DNA of 64,000 bases from an uncultured Christensenella sp. (GTDB lineage: Bacteria > Bacillota > Clostridia > Christensenellales > Borkfalkiaceae). Under the pieces are notes generated by a model, which had not been told where the DNA came from, made no database searches, and saw only the letters and a program-made list of their open reading frames with translations. This document shows, one piece after another, positions 13,757-22,718 of this stretch (position 1 is its first letter; every line of letters starts with the position of its first letter). The DNA lies in NCBI GenBank assembly GCA_910576655.1, contig CAJTJC010000004.1:62001-126000 (forward strand). The letters run 5' to 3'. A program made the position numbers and the translations under genes.

Positions 13757-15079
13757 ATGGTACATATTTTTAACTTCGAGAACTACAACTACATATACGA
13801 TTCTGGCAGCGGAAGCCTGCACGAATGCGATAAGGACACTGCCGACTACCTGAAAGCCAAGTACGAGTGCGGGGCAATGCCCGCGCTGTCCGCGGAAAAA
13901 ATCGCAGAAATAGAAGCCGATATAAGCGCCTTGAAGGACAAGGGGCTGCTGTTTGCCGACGAAGTAAAGACTGCGCCGATGAAGCCGAAGGATGCAAAGG
14001 CGCTTTGTCTGCATATCTGTCACGACTGCAATTTGCGTTGCCGTTACTGCTTTGCCGACGAGGGTGCATATCATTCCGAGCGCGAGTTCATGAGCCTTGA
14101 AACGGCGAAAACGGCAATCGATTTTCTGCTGAAAAACAGCGGTAACCGCAAGGTTCTAGAGGTCGACTTTTTCGGCGGCGAGCCCTTGATGTGCCTCGAC
14201 ACCGTCAAAAAGACCGTAGCTTACGCCAAAGCGGAGGCGGCGAAGCTCGGCAAGAAATTCCTTTTCACAACCACGACCAACGCTCTGCTTCTCGACGACG
14301 ACGCAATCGAATTTTTCAATACCGAAATGGAAAACGTCGTTTTAAGTCTGGACGGCAGGAAAGAAGTGCACGACGCTATCCGTAAAACCAGGAACGGCAA
14401 GGGCAGCTTTGACCTCGTAATCGAAAACATAAAAAAATTCGTCCGTTCGCGTGGGGACAAGCACTATTACGTGCGCGGTACGTTCACGTCTAAAAATCTC
14501 GATTTTTCCAAGGATGTAATTTTTCTTGCCGACAACGGATTCGACAGTATTTCAATGGAGCCCGTCGTCACCGATATTGCCGACCTGCAAATCAGTGACG
14601 AGCATCTCGGTACGGTCTGCACGGAATACGAAACGCTTTGCAATCAATATCTTGAAAGGCACAAGGCGGGCAAGGGCTTCAATTTCTTCCATTTCAATAT
14701 AGATTTGGAGGGGGGAACCTGTCTGCAAAAGCGCGTTTCTGCCTGCGGCGCGGGCAACGAATACTTTTCGGTCGTTCCAAACGGCGACCTTTATCCCTGC
14801 CACCAGTTCGCGGGCGATAAAAACTTTTTGATGGGCAACGTAAAAGACGGGATAATCCGCGGCGATATACGCGAAAAGTTTGCTTCCAACAGTCTGTTTA
14901 CCCGCGAGGAGTGCGACGGCTGCTTTGCTAAATTTATATGCAGCGGCGGGTGCAGCGCCAACAATTACAATTTTATGGGCGATATGAACAAGCCCTATCC
15001 CGTGACCTGCGCCATGATGAAAAAGCGTATCGAATGCGGTATGCACGCGTTGGCGCGTAAAAAAGACGGCAAAAATTAA
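13757..15079 (+). CDS. scfB: SCIFF radical SAM maturase (thioether-forming SPASM enzyme)
   Basis: A 440-residue enzyme. N-terminal peptide-recognition region (about 1-80), then the radical SAM cluster site CLHICHDCNLRCRYCFA with Cys in CxxxCxxC spacing, the GGEP motif (DFFGGEPLM), and a SPASM domain with CGAGN..., NGDLYPCHQF and CDGC...CSGGCSANN near the end for two further [4Fe-4S] clusters. It forms the thioether crosslink in the SCIFF peptide. ATG 13757 has no clear binding site, another reason to expect low expression relative to scfA. Confidence 0.95.
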   Translation: MVHIFNFENYNYIYDSGSGSLHECDKDTADYLKAKYECGAMPALSAEKIAEIEADISALKDKGLLFADEVKTAPMKPKDAKALCLHICHDCNLRCRYCFADEGAYHSEREFMSLETAKTAIDFLLKNSGNRKVLEVDFFGGEPLMCLDTVKKTVAYAKAEAAKLGKKFLFTTTTNALLLDDDAIEFFNTEMENVVLSLDGRKEVHDAIRKTRNGKGSFDLVIENIKKFVRSRGDKHYYVRGTFTSKNLDFSKDVIFLADNGFDSISMEPVVTDIADLQISDEHLGTVCTEYETLCNQYLERHKAGKGFNFFHFNIDLEGGTCLQKRVSACGAGNEYFSVVPNGDLYPCHQFAGDKNFLMGNVKDGIIRGDIREKFASNSLFTREECDGCFAKFICSGGCSANNYNFMGDMNKPYPVTCAMMKKRIECGMHALARKKDGKN

Positions 15080-15108
15080 AAAAAGAATTGCTAAAAATCG
15101 ATAATTAA

Positions 15109-15137
15109 TTGACGGAATTCTTTTTTTCTTATATAAT
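15109..15137 (+). promoter_or_regulatory. Promoter of secD-secF
   Basis: TTGACG (15109-15114), 17-base spacer, TATAAT (15132-15137); TTAGGAG then precedes the ATG at 15169. Confidence 0.75.
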
Positions 15138-15168
15138 GTAGTAGTTAATCACAATTAGGAGTATATAG

Positions 15169-16671
15169 ATGGGCAAAATCAAGTCGGCAATTTTAACGGC
15201 GATAATCGTTGCGGCTATCGCGGTTCTTGCATTTTTTGCCACCGTATCTTATACGGTTCCCGGCTCTGGCGGGGTCAAAAAATTCAATTCGTTTATAACC
15301 AGCATAAGTCTCGGCGGTGACCTTACGGGCGAAGCCGTTTCCGTGCTGTACCCGAAGGGCGTCATTTCCGACGCGGACTACCGTTCCGGTATCCCCTCGG
15401 ACGATACTGCGGACAAGTATAAGGACAAGTACGAGCAGTTCGGCAGCGTCTGGATTGAAAAAGAGGTTCTCGGCGAAAACGACGAAAACAAGGAAACCTT
15501 GCTGAACAATGTCAAGCACGACGCCGAAATGCTGTCAAAGCGCCTCGGCGAAAAGGGTTATTCCGCATATTCGGTGACCGTGCGCGACGATTTCACAATC
15601 GCCGTTACCGTTCCTACTGGCTTCTCGTATTCCGAGTATGCCGACACCGATTACAGCGGTTCGCGCTCCGATAAGGAAACCGCGATAAGCAACACCGTAA
15701 GATATTTGTCGTACGGCGGCGAGCTTTCGCTTAGAAACAGCGAGGTGGGCGTCGGTCACGACAATATTTTGACGCCTATCACGGCTGACGTAAATTCGTA
15801 CTTCAAAAGCTTTAAAAAATTCATGCGCGCAGGCAACGTGGCGGTAAGGGTAGACCTCACGCCCGACGGCAAAGCGCTGTTCGAAAGTATTTCGGCAAAA
15901 GTTTCAGCGGCAAGCAACGACAAGGCGGTCGGCTTCTTTATCGGCGACAGCCAGTTAATTTCGCTTAAACTCGAAGAATCCGTTTCCGAAGAAAGCTTCT
16001 TCATTACCGTACCCGACGAGAGAACCGCGCAGGACTACGCTATCGTGCTTCAATCCTGTATCGAAGGCAAAACTCTCGCTCTCGATTACGGCACTGCAAG
16101 CGACCTCGAGGTCGTCTATGCAAGCGCCTCGCTCGGCTCGCACGCGGCGATATTCCTGTTCTGCTCGATGCTCGCGCTCGTGCTGGCGGCTATCGTTTAT
16201 TCGGCGGTAAGATACAGACTGCTCGGCTTCGTAAACGCGATAATGATACTTGCGTATTCGCTTACGGTAATAGTCGCGCTTCTGCTCATAAATATCGAGT
16301 TGACGGTTGCGGTTGCAATCTTCGCAATGGCGGGGCTTGCCCTGCTTTGCGGCGCAAACTTCGTTGCGTTTGAAAAGGTGCGCGGCGAAACCCTCAAGGG
16401 TAAGACAATGCAGTCTGCCGTCAAGGCTGGCTATAAGGGTTTGCTTAAAGGCATACTCGAGCTGCACGTGGTACTCGTGGCGGTATCGCTTATAATCGCG
16501 CTTGTCGGCGTTGGCGAGGTTGCTGCCTGCGGACTGATATTCTTTATCGCTTCGCTCGCATCCTATATCCTGTACTGGTTTACGCGGTTTATGTGGTTCG
16601 TCGTAAGCTCGACCGTCCGCGACAAGTTTGCATTCTGCGGCTTCAAGAGGGAGGAACTCGAAGATGACTAA
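15169..16671 (+). CDS. secD: Divergent SecD protein-export subunit
   Basis: A 500-residue SecD-type protein: one N-terminal membrane helix (9-29), a large outside region (about 30-320) including the SecDF head, and five C-terminal helices (about 325-480). SecDF uses the ion gradient to pull proteins from SecYEG. It is unusually divergent: the family's DLRGG-like motif is reduced to SLGGDLTGE, and the helix that normally reads GMAVDANVLIFERI reads LLCGANFVAFEKVRGE (392-407), with Gly395 where the conserved Asp belongs. Identity rests on topology and on the secF partner, whose ATG lies within its last codons. Confidence 0.85.
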   Translation: MGKIKSAILTAIIVAAIAVLAFFATVSYTVPGSGGVKKFNSFITSISLGGDLTGEAVSVLYPKGVISDADYRSGIPSDDTADKYKDKYEQFGSVWIEKEVLGENDENKETLLNNVKHDAEMLSKRLGEKGYSAYSVTVRDDFTIAVTVPTGFSYSEYADTDYSGSRSDKETAISNTVRYLSYGGELSLRNSEVGVGHDNILTPITADVNSYFKSFKKFMRAGNVAVRVDLTPDGKALFESISAKVSAASNDKAVGFFIGDSQLISLKLEESVSEESFFITVPDERTAQDYAIVLQSCIEGKTLALDYGTASDLEVVYASASLGSHAAIFLFCSMLALVLAAIVYSAVRYRLLGFVNAIMILAYSLTVIVALLLINIELTVAVAIFAMAGLALLCGANFVAFEKVRGETLKGKTMQSAVKAGYKGLLKGILELHVVLVAVSLIIALVGVGEVAACGLIFFIASLASYILYWFTRFMWFVVSSTVRDKFAFCGFKREELEDD

Positions 16672-17641
16672 ACTTAAACTCTCTTCCAAAATGCACTTGT
16701 TTATAATAATTTCCGTTGCCCTTGCGGTAATCGGTTTTGCGGTAGGTACGGTTTTCCATTTCGTCGGCGGTGCGTTCTTCAACTACGGCGACGAGCTTAA
16801 ACCCGAGTATAAGAGCGTAGAGATAAACTACGCCTACGTCGATTACAGCGACGAGGCGGACGTTTATCAAATATGCGACGGCATATTCGGCAAGCTTGGC
16901 GTAAGCTACTATGAAAGCGTTTCTGGCGATACGTCCGAGGGCGGCAAAATAATCTGTAAATTTTCGCATTCTACCGATTCCGACAAGCTTATGCAGGCGG
17001 TTACCGAGATAGAAACCGCGCTGAGGGGAGGCAACGACAGCACGCTCAGTAATGCGTCTATGCATTCCGAGGTATCCGAGCTGAACGGCGGTAAGGTGCT
17101 TACCTACGTTTCGATTGCGCTGGCGTCCGCGGTAGTGTTGCAATTTCTGTATTTCCTTATAAGATACGGCGTGACTATGGCGTTTGCCGCCGCGCTTGCA
17201 AATATACACAACCTTACAATTTACACGGCTTTGCTTGCGCTTACGCGCGTACCCGTAGGTATTTCTGCGGTTGCGTTCGGTGCGTTGACCGTGCTTGTCA
17301 CGATGATAGCGTGCGGCTTCCTGTTCGACAGATACCGCCGCAACCTTAAAAAGGAAACCTTTGCAAAGCTTGACAAAGACGAGCAGACCGACGTTTGCGT
17401 TCGCGAAAGCCTTATAAGCGTGCTCTATCCCGTAGTGGGAATTGCCGCGGCAGCCGTCGTAATTTTCGTAATGCTTTCTATAAGCGCAATGTCCGCGCTG
17501 ACCGTTCTTGCGCCCGTAGCGGCGGCATTAATCGGCGTCGCTTCCGCGCTGTACGGAACGCTACTGTTTACGCCGTCCGTATACACGCGAATAAAGCTTA
17601 TAGGCGATAAGGTCGCAGCCGGCTCTAAAAATAAAAAATAA
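16664..17641 (+). CDS. secF: Divergent SecF protein-export subunit
   Basis: A 325-residue SecF-type protein with an N-terminal helix (11-30), a shorter outside domain (about 40-145) and five C-terminal helices. The segment ACGFLFDRYRRN (216-227) corresponds to the family's INDTVVVFDRIREN, but the Asp of the ND pair is replaced (Ala216). The start at 16664 follows GGGAGGAA and overlaps the secD stop by 8 bases; a codon at 16628 in the same frame would lie deeper in secD. Works as a complex with SecD and probably YajC. Confidence 0.85.
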   Translation: MTKLKLSSKMHLFIIISVALAVIGFAVGTVFHFVGGAFFNYGDELKPEYKSVEINYAYVDYSDEADVYQICDGIFGKLGVSYYESVSGDTSEGGKIICKFSHSTDSDKLMQAVTEIETALRGGNDSTLSNASMHSEVSELNGGKVLTYVSIALASAVVLQFLYFLIRYGVTMAFAAALANIHNLTIYTALLALTRVPVGISAVAFGALTVLVTMIACGFLFDRYRRNLKKETFAKLDKDEQTDVCVRESLISVLYPVVGIAAAAVVIFVMLSISAMSALTVLAPVAAALIGVASALYGTLLFTPSVYTRIKLIGDKVAAGSKNKK

Positions 17642-17648
17642 ATTCAAT

Positions 17649-17674
17649 TAAGGGCGGGTTAATACCCGCCCTTA
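17649..17674 (+). terminator. Hairpin after secF
   Basis: TAAGGGCGGGT (17649-17659) pairs with ACCCGCCCTTA (17664-17674) around TAAT, followed by ACGTTTTAG. Strong stem, weak T run; the recJ ATG is only 11 bases further, so some readthrough is likely. Confidence 0.7.
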
Positions 17675-17684
17675 CGTTTTAGTT

Positions 17685-20006
17685 ATGAAAAAGATAATTC
17701 CCGAATACGAATTTTCGTCTGAACAACTGAATACCGTCAGACAGCTCGCTTGCGAATGCGGGCTCTTGGAGGATACAGTCAAAATACTGTACGGCAGAGG
17801 GATAGACGACGGGGAAAAGATAACCGCGTTTATCCGTCCTTCGCGCGCGCAGTTTATTTCGCCGTTTAAAATGAGCGGTATGAGCGAGGCGGTAGAGCTT
17901 ATCGGCCGCGCCCGCGACGAGGGCTGGACCGTCGCCGTTTACGGCGACTACGACGCCGACGGCGTATGCGCCTCGACAATAATGTATCGCGCCTTGTGCG
18001 ATTTCGGTATCGTTCCCGTTATCTATATTCCCGAGCGGCGCGACGGATACGGCCTGAACAAAGCCGCTATAGACGAAATTTTCGAAGAGCATTTCCCGCA
18101 GCTTTTTATAACGGTTGATTGCGGGATTTCCTGCGCGGAGGAAGTTGAATATATAAAGGAGCAGGGCGCAGAGGTTATCGTAACCGACCACCACGAGCTG
18201 CCCGACTTAATTCCCGACTGTATCTGCATAAATCCCAAATTCAACGACGGATATATTTACGACAACCTTTGCGGCGCGGGCGTCGCGTTAAAGGTCGCGG
18301 TTGCGCTCAACGGCGAGGCGGCGTACCGCTATCTCGACTTTGCCGCTATTGCAACCGTAGCGGACAGTGTTCCGCTGACGGGCGAAAACCGCAGCATAGT
18401 CTGTGAAGGGCTTAAACTTATCAACGAATCGCCCCGTCCGTGCTATTCGGGTTTTTTCAATAAAAGTGACAGTGCGGTGACGGCGCAGACGATAGCGTTC
18501 AACGTCGCGCCCAAAATAAACGCGGCGGGCAGAATGGGCGACGCGCGCTCGGCGGTGCGCCTGTTTACCGAAACCGACGAAAACGAGATTTTCAACCTTT
18601 CCGCAAAGCTGACCGCCTATAATTTAGAGCGTCAGAAATACTGCGACGAGCTTTACGCCGACGCGAAGCGCAAGATAAAAGAAAAAGGTGCTTACGGCAA
18701 GGTTATAATGCTCTGGGACGAGGACTGGAACACGGGCTTCGTCGGTATAGTCGCCGCGCGCATTGCGGAGGAATACGCACGCCCCGCGCTGCTTTTCGTA
18801 AGAAACGGCGATATGCTGAAGGGCAGTGTGCGCTCGGTCGAAAACGTCAACGTGTTCGAGGCACTTAAAGCTTGCGAGCATTGCATTGCCGAATTCGGCG
18901 GTCACGCTCAGGCGGCGGGCGTAAATATCGAAATAGACAACTTCGACAAGTTAGAGGAGTCGCTTAACGCCTATCTTTCGGCAAACTATTCTCCTGCCGA
19001 TTTCGAACATACCGTCTACGTAAGCGGCAAGCTCGAAAGGGGCTATTCCGAGCGCTTCGCTCACGAGCTTGAAATGTTGGAGCCGTTCGGGGTCGGCAAC
19101 CGTCGTCCCATGTTCGTAATAGAAGAGTGCGCGTCGGGCGCGCAACCCGTAAAGCCGCAGTCGCCGCATATTTCCATAAAGAGCGACAAAATAGAGCTGA
19201 TGTATTTCGGCGGCGCGAAATACGCCTATCTTTTAGGCAGTCCCGCGCCCAAGAGCTACGTTTTCGAATATAACGTATCCAAGTTCCGCGGCAGAGAATA
19301 CGTAAAGGGCTACGTGCGCGACGTTGTCGCTTCGCGCGATGCGGGCGCGTACTGCAAGCGAGAAATTGCCGTAAACAATATTTTAACGCTTGCCTGTCCC
19401 GCGGCGGACTGCGCGGTCAAGTCTATGACGCGCGAGGAAATAGACGCGGCTATGAGCGGCGGCGCTTCCTACGGCACGCTGTATATCGCGTCCGATTACG
19501 ACACGCTTTCCCGATATGAAAACGTAAACAAATTCCCCGTCGAGCTGTTCACGCTGTCTTCGGGCAACCTTGCGGATACGGTGCTCGTTTCGCCCCGTCC
19601 CGACGCGGATTTAAGCGGATTTAAAAACGTCGTTTTTCTCGACGCTCAGCCTGCGGGTGTACGCTATAAGTCGCTTAGCGGCAAAAGCGCCGTAATATGC
19701 AGCGACGTTTGCGGCTATAATTATTTGCAATCTTTGTCGTCGGAAAGGGGCGACCTGCTTAAAATATTTTCGGTTGTACTCACAAATATGGGCGGCATTT
19801 CGGGCTGCGACAGCGGAGAGGTCGCGCTGAAAAGCGATTTCTGCCAGTCTGCGGCGCAGGCGGCGTTCGCGTTAGAGGTCTTCCGCCAGCTGCTTTTAAT
19901 CTCGTACGAAGACGGGAAATTCAGACTTTTCCGCGGCGTTAAAACCGATTTGACCAATTCGGAGCTATATAATATTGTAAGAGAATACCATGAAAACCGT
20001 TCTTGA
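17685..20006 (+). CDS. recJ: Single-stranded-DNA-specific 5'-3' exonuclease RecJ
   Basis: A 773-residue DHH-family exonuclease used in recombination and mismatch repair. Motifs: VYGDYDADGVCAS (85-97, metal-binding Asp), TVDCGIS (143-149), VTDHHELPD (166-174), then the DHHA1 domain with GGHAQAAGVNI (about residue 405). The C-terminal 230 residues are poorly conserved, as in other Gram-positive RecJ. No good ribosome binding site precedes the ATG. The end overlaps rsh by 17 bases. Confidence 0.95.
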   Translation: MKKIIPEYEFSSEQLNTVRQLACECGLLEDTVKILYGRGIDDGEKITAFIRPSRAQFISPFKMSGMSEAVELIGRARDEGWTVAVYGDYDADGVCASTIMYRALCDFGIVPVIYIPERRDGYGLNKAAIDEIFEEHFPQLFITVDCGISCAEEVEYIKEQGAEVIVTDHHELPDLIPDCICINPKFNDGYIYDNLCGAGVALKVAVALNGEAAYRYLDFAAIATVADSVPLTGENRSIVCEGLKLINESPRPCYSGFFNKSDSAVTAQTIAFNVAPKINAAGRMGDARSAVRLFTETDENEIFNLSAKLTAYNLERQKYCDELYADAKRKIKEKGAYGKVIMLWDEDWNTGFVGIVAARIAEEYARPALLFVRNGDMLKGSVRSVENVNVFEALKACEHCIAEFGGHAQAAGVNIEIDNFDKLEESLNAYLSANYSPADFEHTVYVSGKLERGYSERFAHELEMLEPFGVGNRRPMFVIEECASGAQPVKPQSPHISIKSDKIELMYFGGAKYAYLLGSPAPKSYVFEYNVSKFRGREYVKGYVRDVVASRDAGAYCKREIAVNNILTLACPAADCAVKSMTREEIDAAMSGGASYGTLYIASDYDTLSRYENVNKFPVELFTLSSGNLADTVLVSPRPDADLSGFKNVVFLDAQPAGVRYKSLSGKSAVICSDVCGYNYLQSLSSERGDLLKIFSVVLTNMGGISGCDSGEVALKSDFCQSAAQAAFALEVFRQLLLISYEDGKFRLFRGVKTDLTNSELYNIVREYHENRS

Positions 20007-22116
20007 AAAAATTTCGGAAAACTATAATAAGCGCGACAGAGAGCTGCTCACCGCCGCGTACGGCTATGCCGAAGAGATGCACGAGGGGCAGAAGCGCGCC
20101 TCGGGCGAGGCGTACTTTACGCACCCTTGCGCGGTTGCGGAAATACTTATCGACCTCGGAATGGACGCGCCGTCCGTTGCGGCGGCTTTTCTGCACGACG
20201 TAATCGAGGACACGCCCGCCACTGGCGAGGACGTTCGCGCCCGCTTCGGCAGTGAAATTTTAACGCTTGTGGACGGCGTGACTAAGCTTGACAAAATCAG
20301 CTTCGCCTCGCACGAGGAGGAGGACGCGGAAAACTTCCGTAAAATCTTCGTCGCAATGGCTAACGACGTGCGCGTTATCATAATCAAGCTTGCCGACAGG
20401 CTGCACAATATGCGCTCGCTCAATTTCCTTTCGGAGGAGCGGCAGCAGCGCATCGCCAAGGAAACGCTTGAAATTTTTACGCCGCTTGCGGGCAGACTGG
20501 GTATATCGCAGATTAAGTGCGAGCTTGAAGATTTGTGCCTTAAATATCTCGAACCCGAAAGCTACTTTTATCTCGTTACAAACATACATGAAAAAATAGA
20601 AGAGCGCAAAAGCTTCGTCGAGTCGGTAGTCAAGCAGCTGAAAACGCTTTTAAAGGAAAGCGGAGTAAAGGGCGAGGTGTTCGGCAGACCCAAGCATTTT
20701 TATTCCATTTACAAAAAAATGAAAAAGCAGGGCAAGACGCTCGACCAGATTTACGACCTTTCCGCCGTGCGCGTAATCGTCGCCACAATCGACGAGTGTT
20801 ACGAAATTCTTGGTAAAATTCACAAGCAGTGGAAACCCGTTCCCGGCAGAATTAAGGACTATATCGCAACCCCCAAGCGCAACCTTTATCAGTCCCTGCA
20901 CACAACGGTAGTAACCAACTTCGGGCAGTACTGCGAAATTCAGATACGCACGCAGCAAATGCACCGTATGGCGGAATTCGGTATCGCGGCGCACTGGCGC
21001 TATAAAGAGCAGAAATCGAGTGAAACGGGCTTCGACGCGCGTCTTAGCTGGATACGCGACGTTATGGACTGGCAGGGCAGCTTAAACGACTCGAAGGAGT
21101 TTGTCGACTCGCTTAAAACCGACCTGTATTCCAACGAGCTGCTCGTCTTTACTCCGCACGGCAAGGTCATTTCCCTGCCGCCCGCGGCAACGCCGGTAGA
21201 TTTTGCTTACGCAATTCATTCCGCAGTCGGAAACAAGTGCGTCGGCGCGAAGGTCAACGGACGAATAGTTCCGCTCAATTCCGCGCTTTCGACGGGCGAC
21301 GTCGTCGAAATTCTCACCTCGACGGCGACAAAGGGCCCCTCGTGGGACTGGCTGAAATTCGTAAAATCGGGTTCTGCACGCGCAAAAATCCGCGCATTTT
21401 TCAAGCGTGAAATGAAGGAAGAGAACGCCAGAACGGGCAAATCCATGCTGGAAGCCGAGGCGAAGCGCCGCGGCTACAACCTCGGCGATTTGCTTACTGA
21501 AGAGTCGTTCAAGCGGCTTTCCGATAAGCTGGTGTTTTCGTCCGTAAACGAAATGATGGCGTCCGTAGGCTACGGCGCGGTCAGCGTAAATTCTATAATT
21601 TTCAAGCTTATCGACTACTATAAAAAGGAAGTTCCCAAGCCCGTTACCGACGCTTCGAGCGGCAAGGGGCGCACTCAGTCCGGCACGGTGGCGGTAAAGG
21701 GTTTAAGCGGTCTTTTAATACGCTTTGCGCATTGCTGCAATCCCGTCCCTGGCGACGAGATAGTCGGATTTGTTTCGCGTGGCAGGGGAGTGATAATTCA
21801 CCGCACCGACTGCCCGAATATAGTTAACGAGGATGCCGAGCGTCTTCAACCCGCGCAGTGGACGGGCGAGCAGTCCGAATTTATCGCGGGGCTGAAAATA
21901 GTTGCCGAGGACGACAACGGTCTTGTTGCGTTCATATCCGCCGAAATAGCGGCGTTGAAGCTCAGCATGACGGCAATCAACGGCAGAGTAAACAAGAACA
22001 AGAACGCCGAGTTCGACATCAGGATAAAGCTGAACAGGCGCTCGGATATAGACCTGCTCGTCAATCGCATTAAAAAGGATAAACGCGTAATCGACGTTTT
22101 CAGGACGACGAAATGA
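19990..22116 (+). CDS. rsh: Bifunctional (p)ppGpp synthetase/hydrolase (RSH)
   Basis: A 708-residue long RSH enzyme that makes and degrades (p)ppGpp. The hydrolase HD domain is intact: TRHP-type FTHPCAVAE (43-51) and AAFLHDVIEDT (65-75, HD...ED). The synthetase domain has RIKDYIATPKRNLYQSLHT. A TGS domain (about 385-450, LVFTPHGKVISLP), a conserved-Cys region (RFAHCCNPVPGDEIVGF) and a C-terminal ACT domain follow. The recJ-rsh-MBL order is common in Clostridia. Also called relA or spoT in annotations. Confidence 0.96.
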   Translation: MKTVLEKISENYNKRDRELLTAAYGYAEEMHEGQKRASGEAYFTHPCAVAEILIDLGMDAPSVAAAFLHDVIEDTPATGEDVRARFGSEILTLVDGVTKLDKISFASHEEEDAENFRKIFVAMANDVRVIIIKLADRLHNMRSLNFLSEERQQRIAKETLEIFTPLAGRLGISQIKCELEDLCLKYLEPESYFYLVTNIHEKIEERKSFVESVVKQLKTLLKESGVKGEVFGRPKHFYSIYKKMKKQGKTLDQIYDLSAVRVIVATIDECYEILGKIHKQWKPVPGRIKDYIATPKRNLYQSLHTTVVTNFGQYCEIQIRTQQMHRMAEFGIAAHWRYKEQKSSETGFDARLSWIRDVMDWQGSLNDSKEFVDSLKTDLYSNELLVFTPHGKVISLPPAATPVDFAYAIHSAVGNKCVGAKVNGRIVPLNSALSTGDVVEILTSTATKGPSWDWLKFVKSGSARAKIRAFFKREMKEENARTGKSMLEAEAKRRGYNLGDLLTEESFKRLSDKLVFSSVNEMMASVGYGAVSVNSIIFKLIDYYKKEVPKPVTDASSGKGRTQSGTVAVKGLSGLLIRFAHCCNPVPGDEIVGFVSRGRGVIIHRTDCPNIVNEDAERLQPAQWTGEQSEFIAGLKIVAEDDNGLVAFISAEIAALKLSMTAINGRVNKNKNAEFDIRIKLNRRSDIDLLVNRIKKDKRVIDVFRTTK

Positions 22117-22718
22117 CGGTAATCAAGGTATTGCCGCGCGGCTTCGGCTGCAATTCGTATATACTGACTGCCGACGGCTCAACCGCGGTGATAGTCGACT
22201 GCGCGGACGAGAACGTGTTTTATGAATGTGACGAGCGCGGACTGCACCCCGTTGCGGTGCTGTTGACGCACGGTCATTTCGACCACGTGGGCGGTTGCGG
22301 CTTGTTTTACTTAAAGAACGTCCCTATTTATTGCGGCGAAAACGAAAAGCAGTATATTTTCAGTAGCGAAAACCGTTCGCTTTTCGGCGGCGTGTATATA
22401 CCCGAATTTGAAATTTTCAAAACCCTGAAAGGCGGCGAAAGCATAATGCTCGGCGGAATTGAGTTCAAGGTAATTTCAACGGCGGGGCACACCGCGGGCA
22501 GCGTGTGCTACGTTGCAGAGGATTGCATTTTTTCGGGCGATACGCTGTTTTGCGGCAATATCGGCAGAACGGACCTTGCGGGCGGCGACTTCGGGGCAAT
22601 AATTTCAAGCCTTAAAAAGCTTGCCGCACTCGACGGCAATTTTAAAATATATTGCGGTCACGGTGAAGAAACTACGCTCGAATACGAGCGGGCAAACAAT
22701 AAATATGTTAAATACTAA
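22113..22718 (+). CDS. MBL-fold metallo-hydrolase (glyoxalase II-like)
   Basis: A 201-residue metallo-beta-lactamase-fold hydrolase with the zinc motif LTHGHFDHVGG (H53, H55, D57, H58), GHTAGSVCYV and FSGDTLFCGNIGRTDL, the pattern of the small YqgX/glyoxalase II-like proteins. Probable hydroxyacylglutathione- or thioester-hydrolase-like; the substrate is unknown. ATGA overlap with rsh at 22113. Confidence 0.88.
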   Translation: MTVIKVLPRGFGCNSYILTADGSTAVIVDCADENVFYECDERGLHPVAVLLTHGHFDHVGGCGLFYLKNVPIYCGENEKQYIFSSENRSLFGGVYIPEFEIFKTLKGGESIMLGGIEFKVISTAGHTAGSVCYVAEDCIFSGDTLFCGNIGRTDLAGGDFGAIISSLKKLAALDGNFKIYCGHGEETTLEYERANNKYVKY

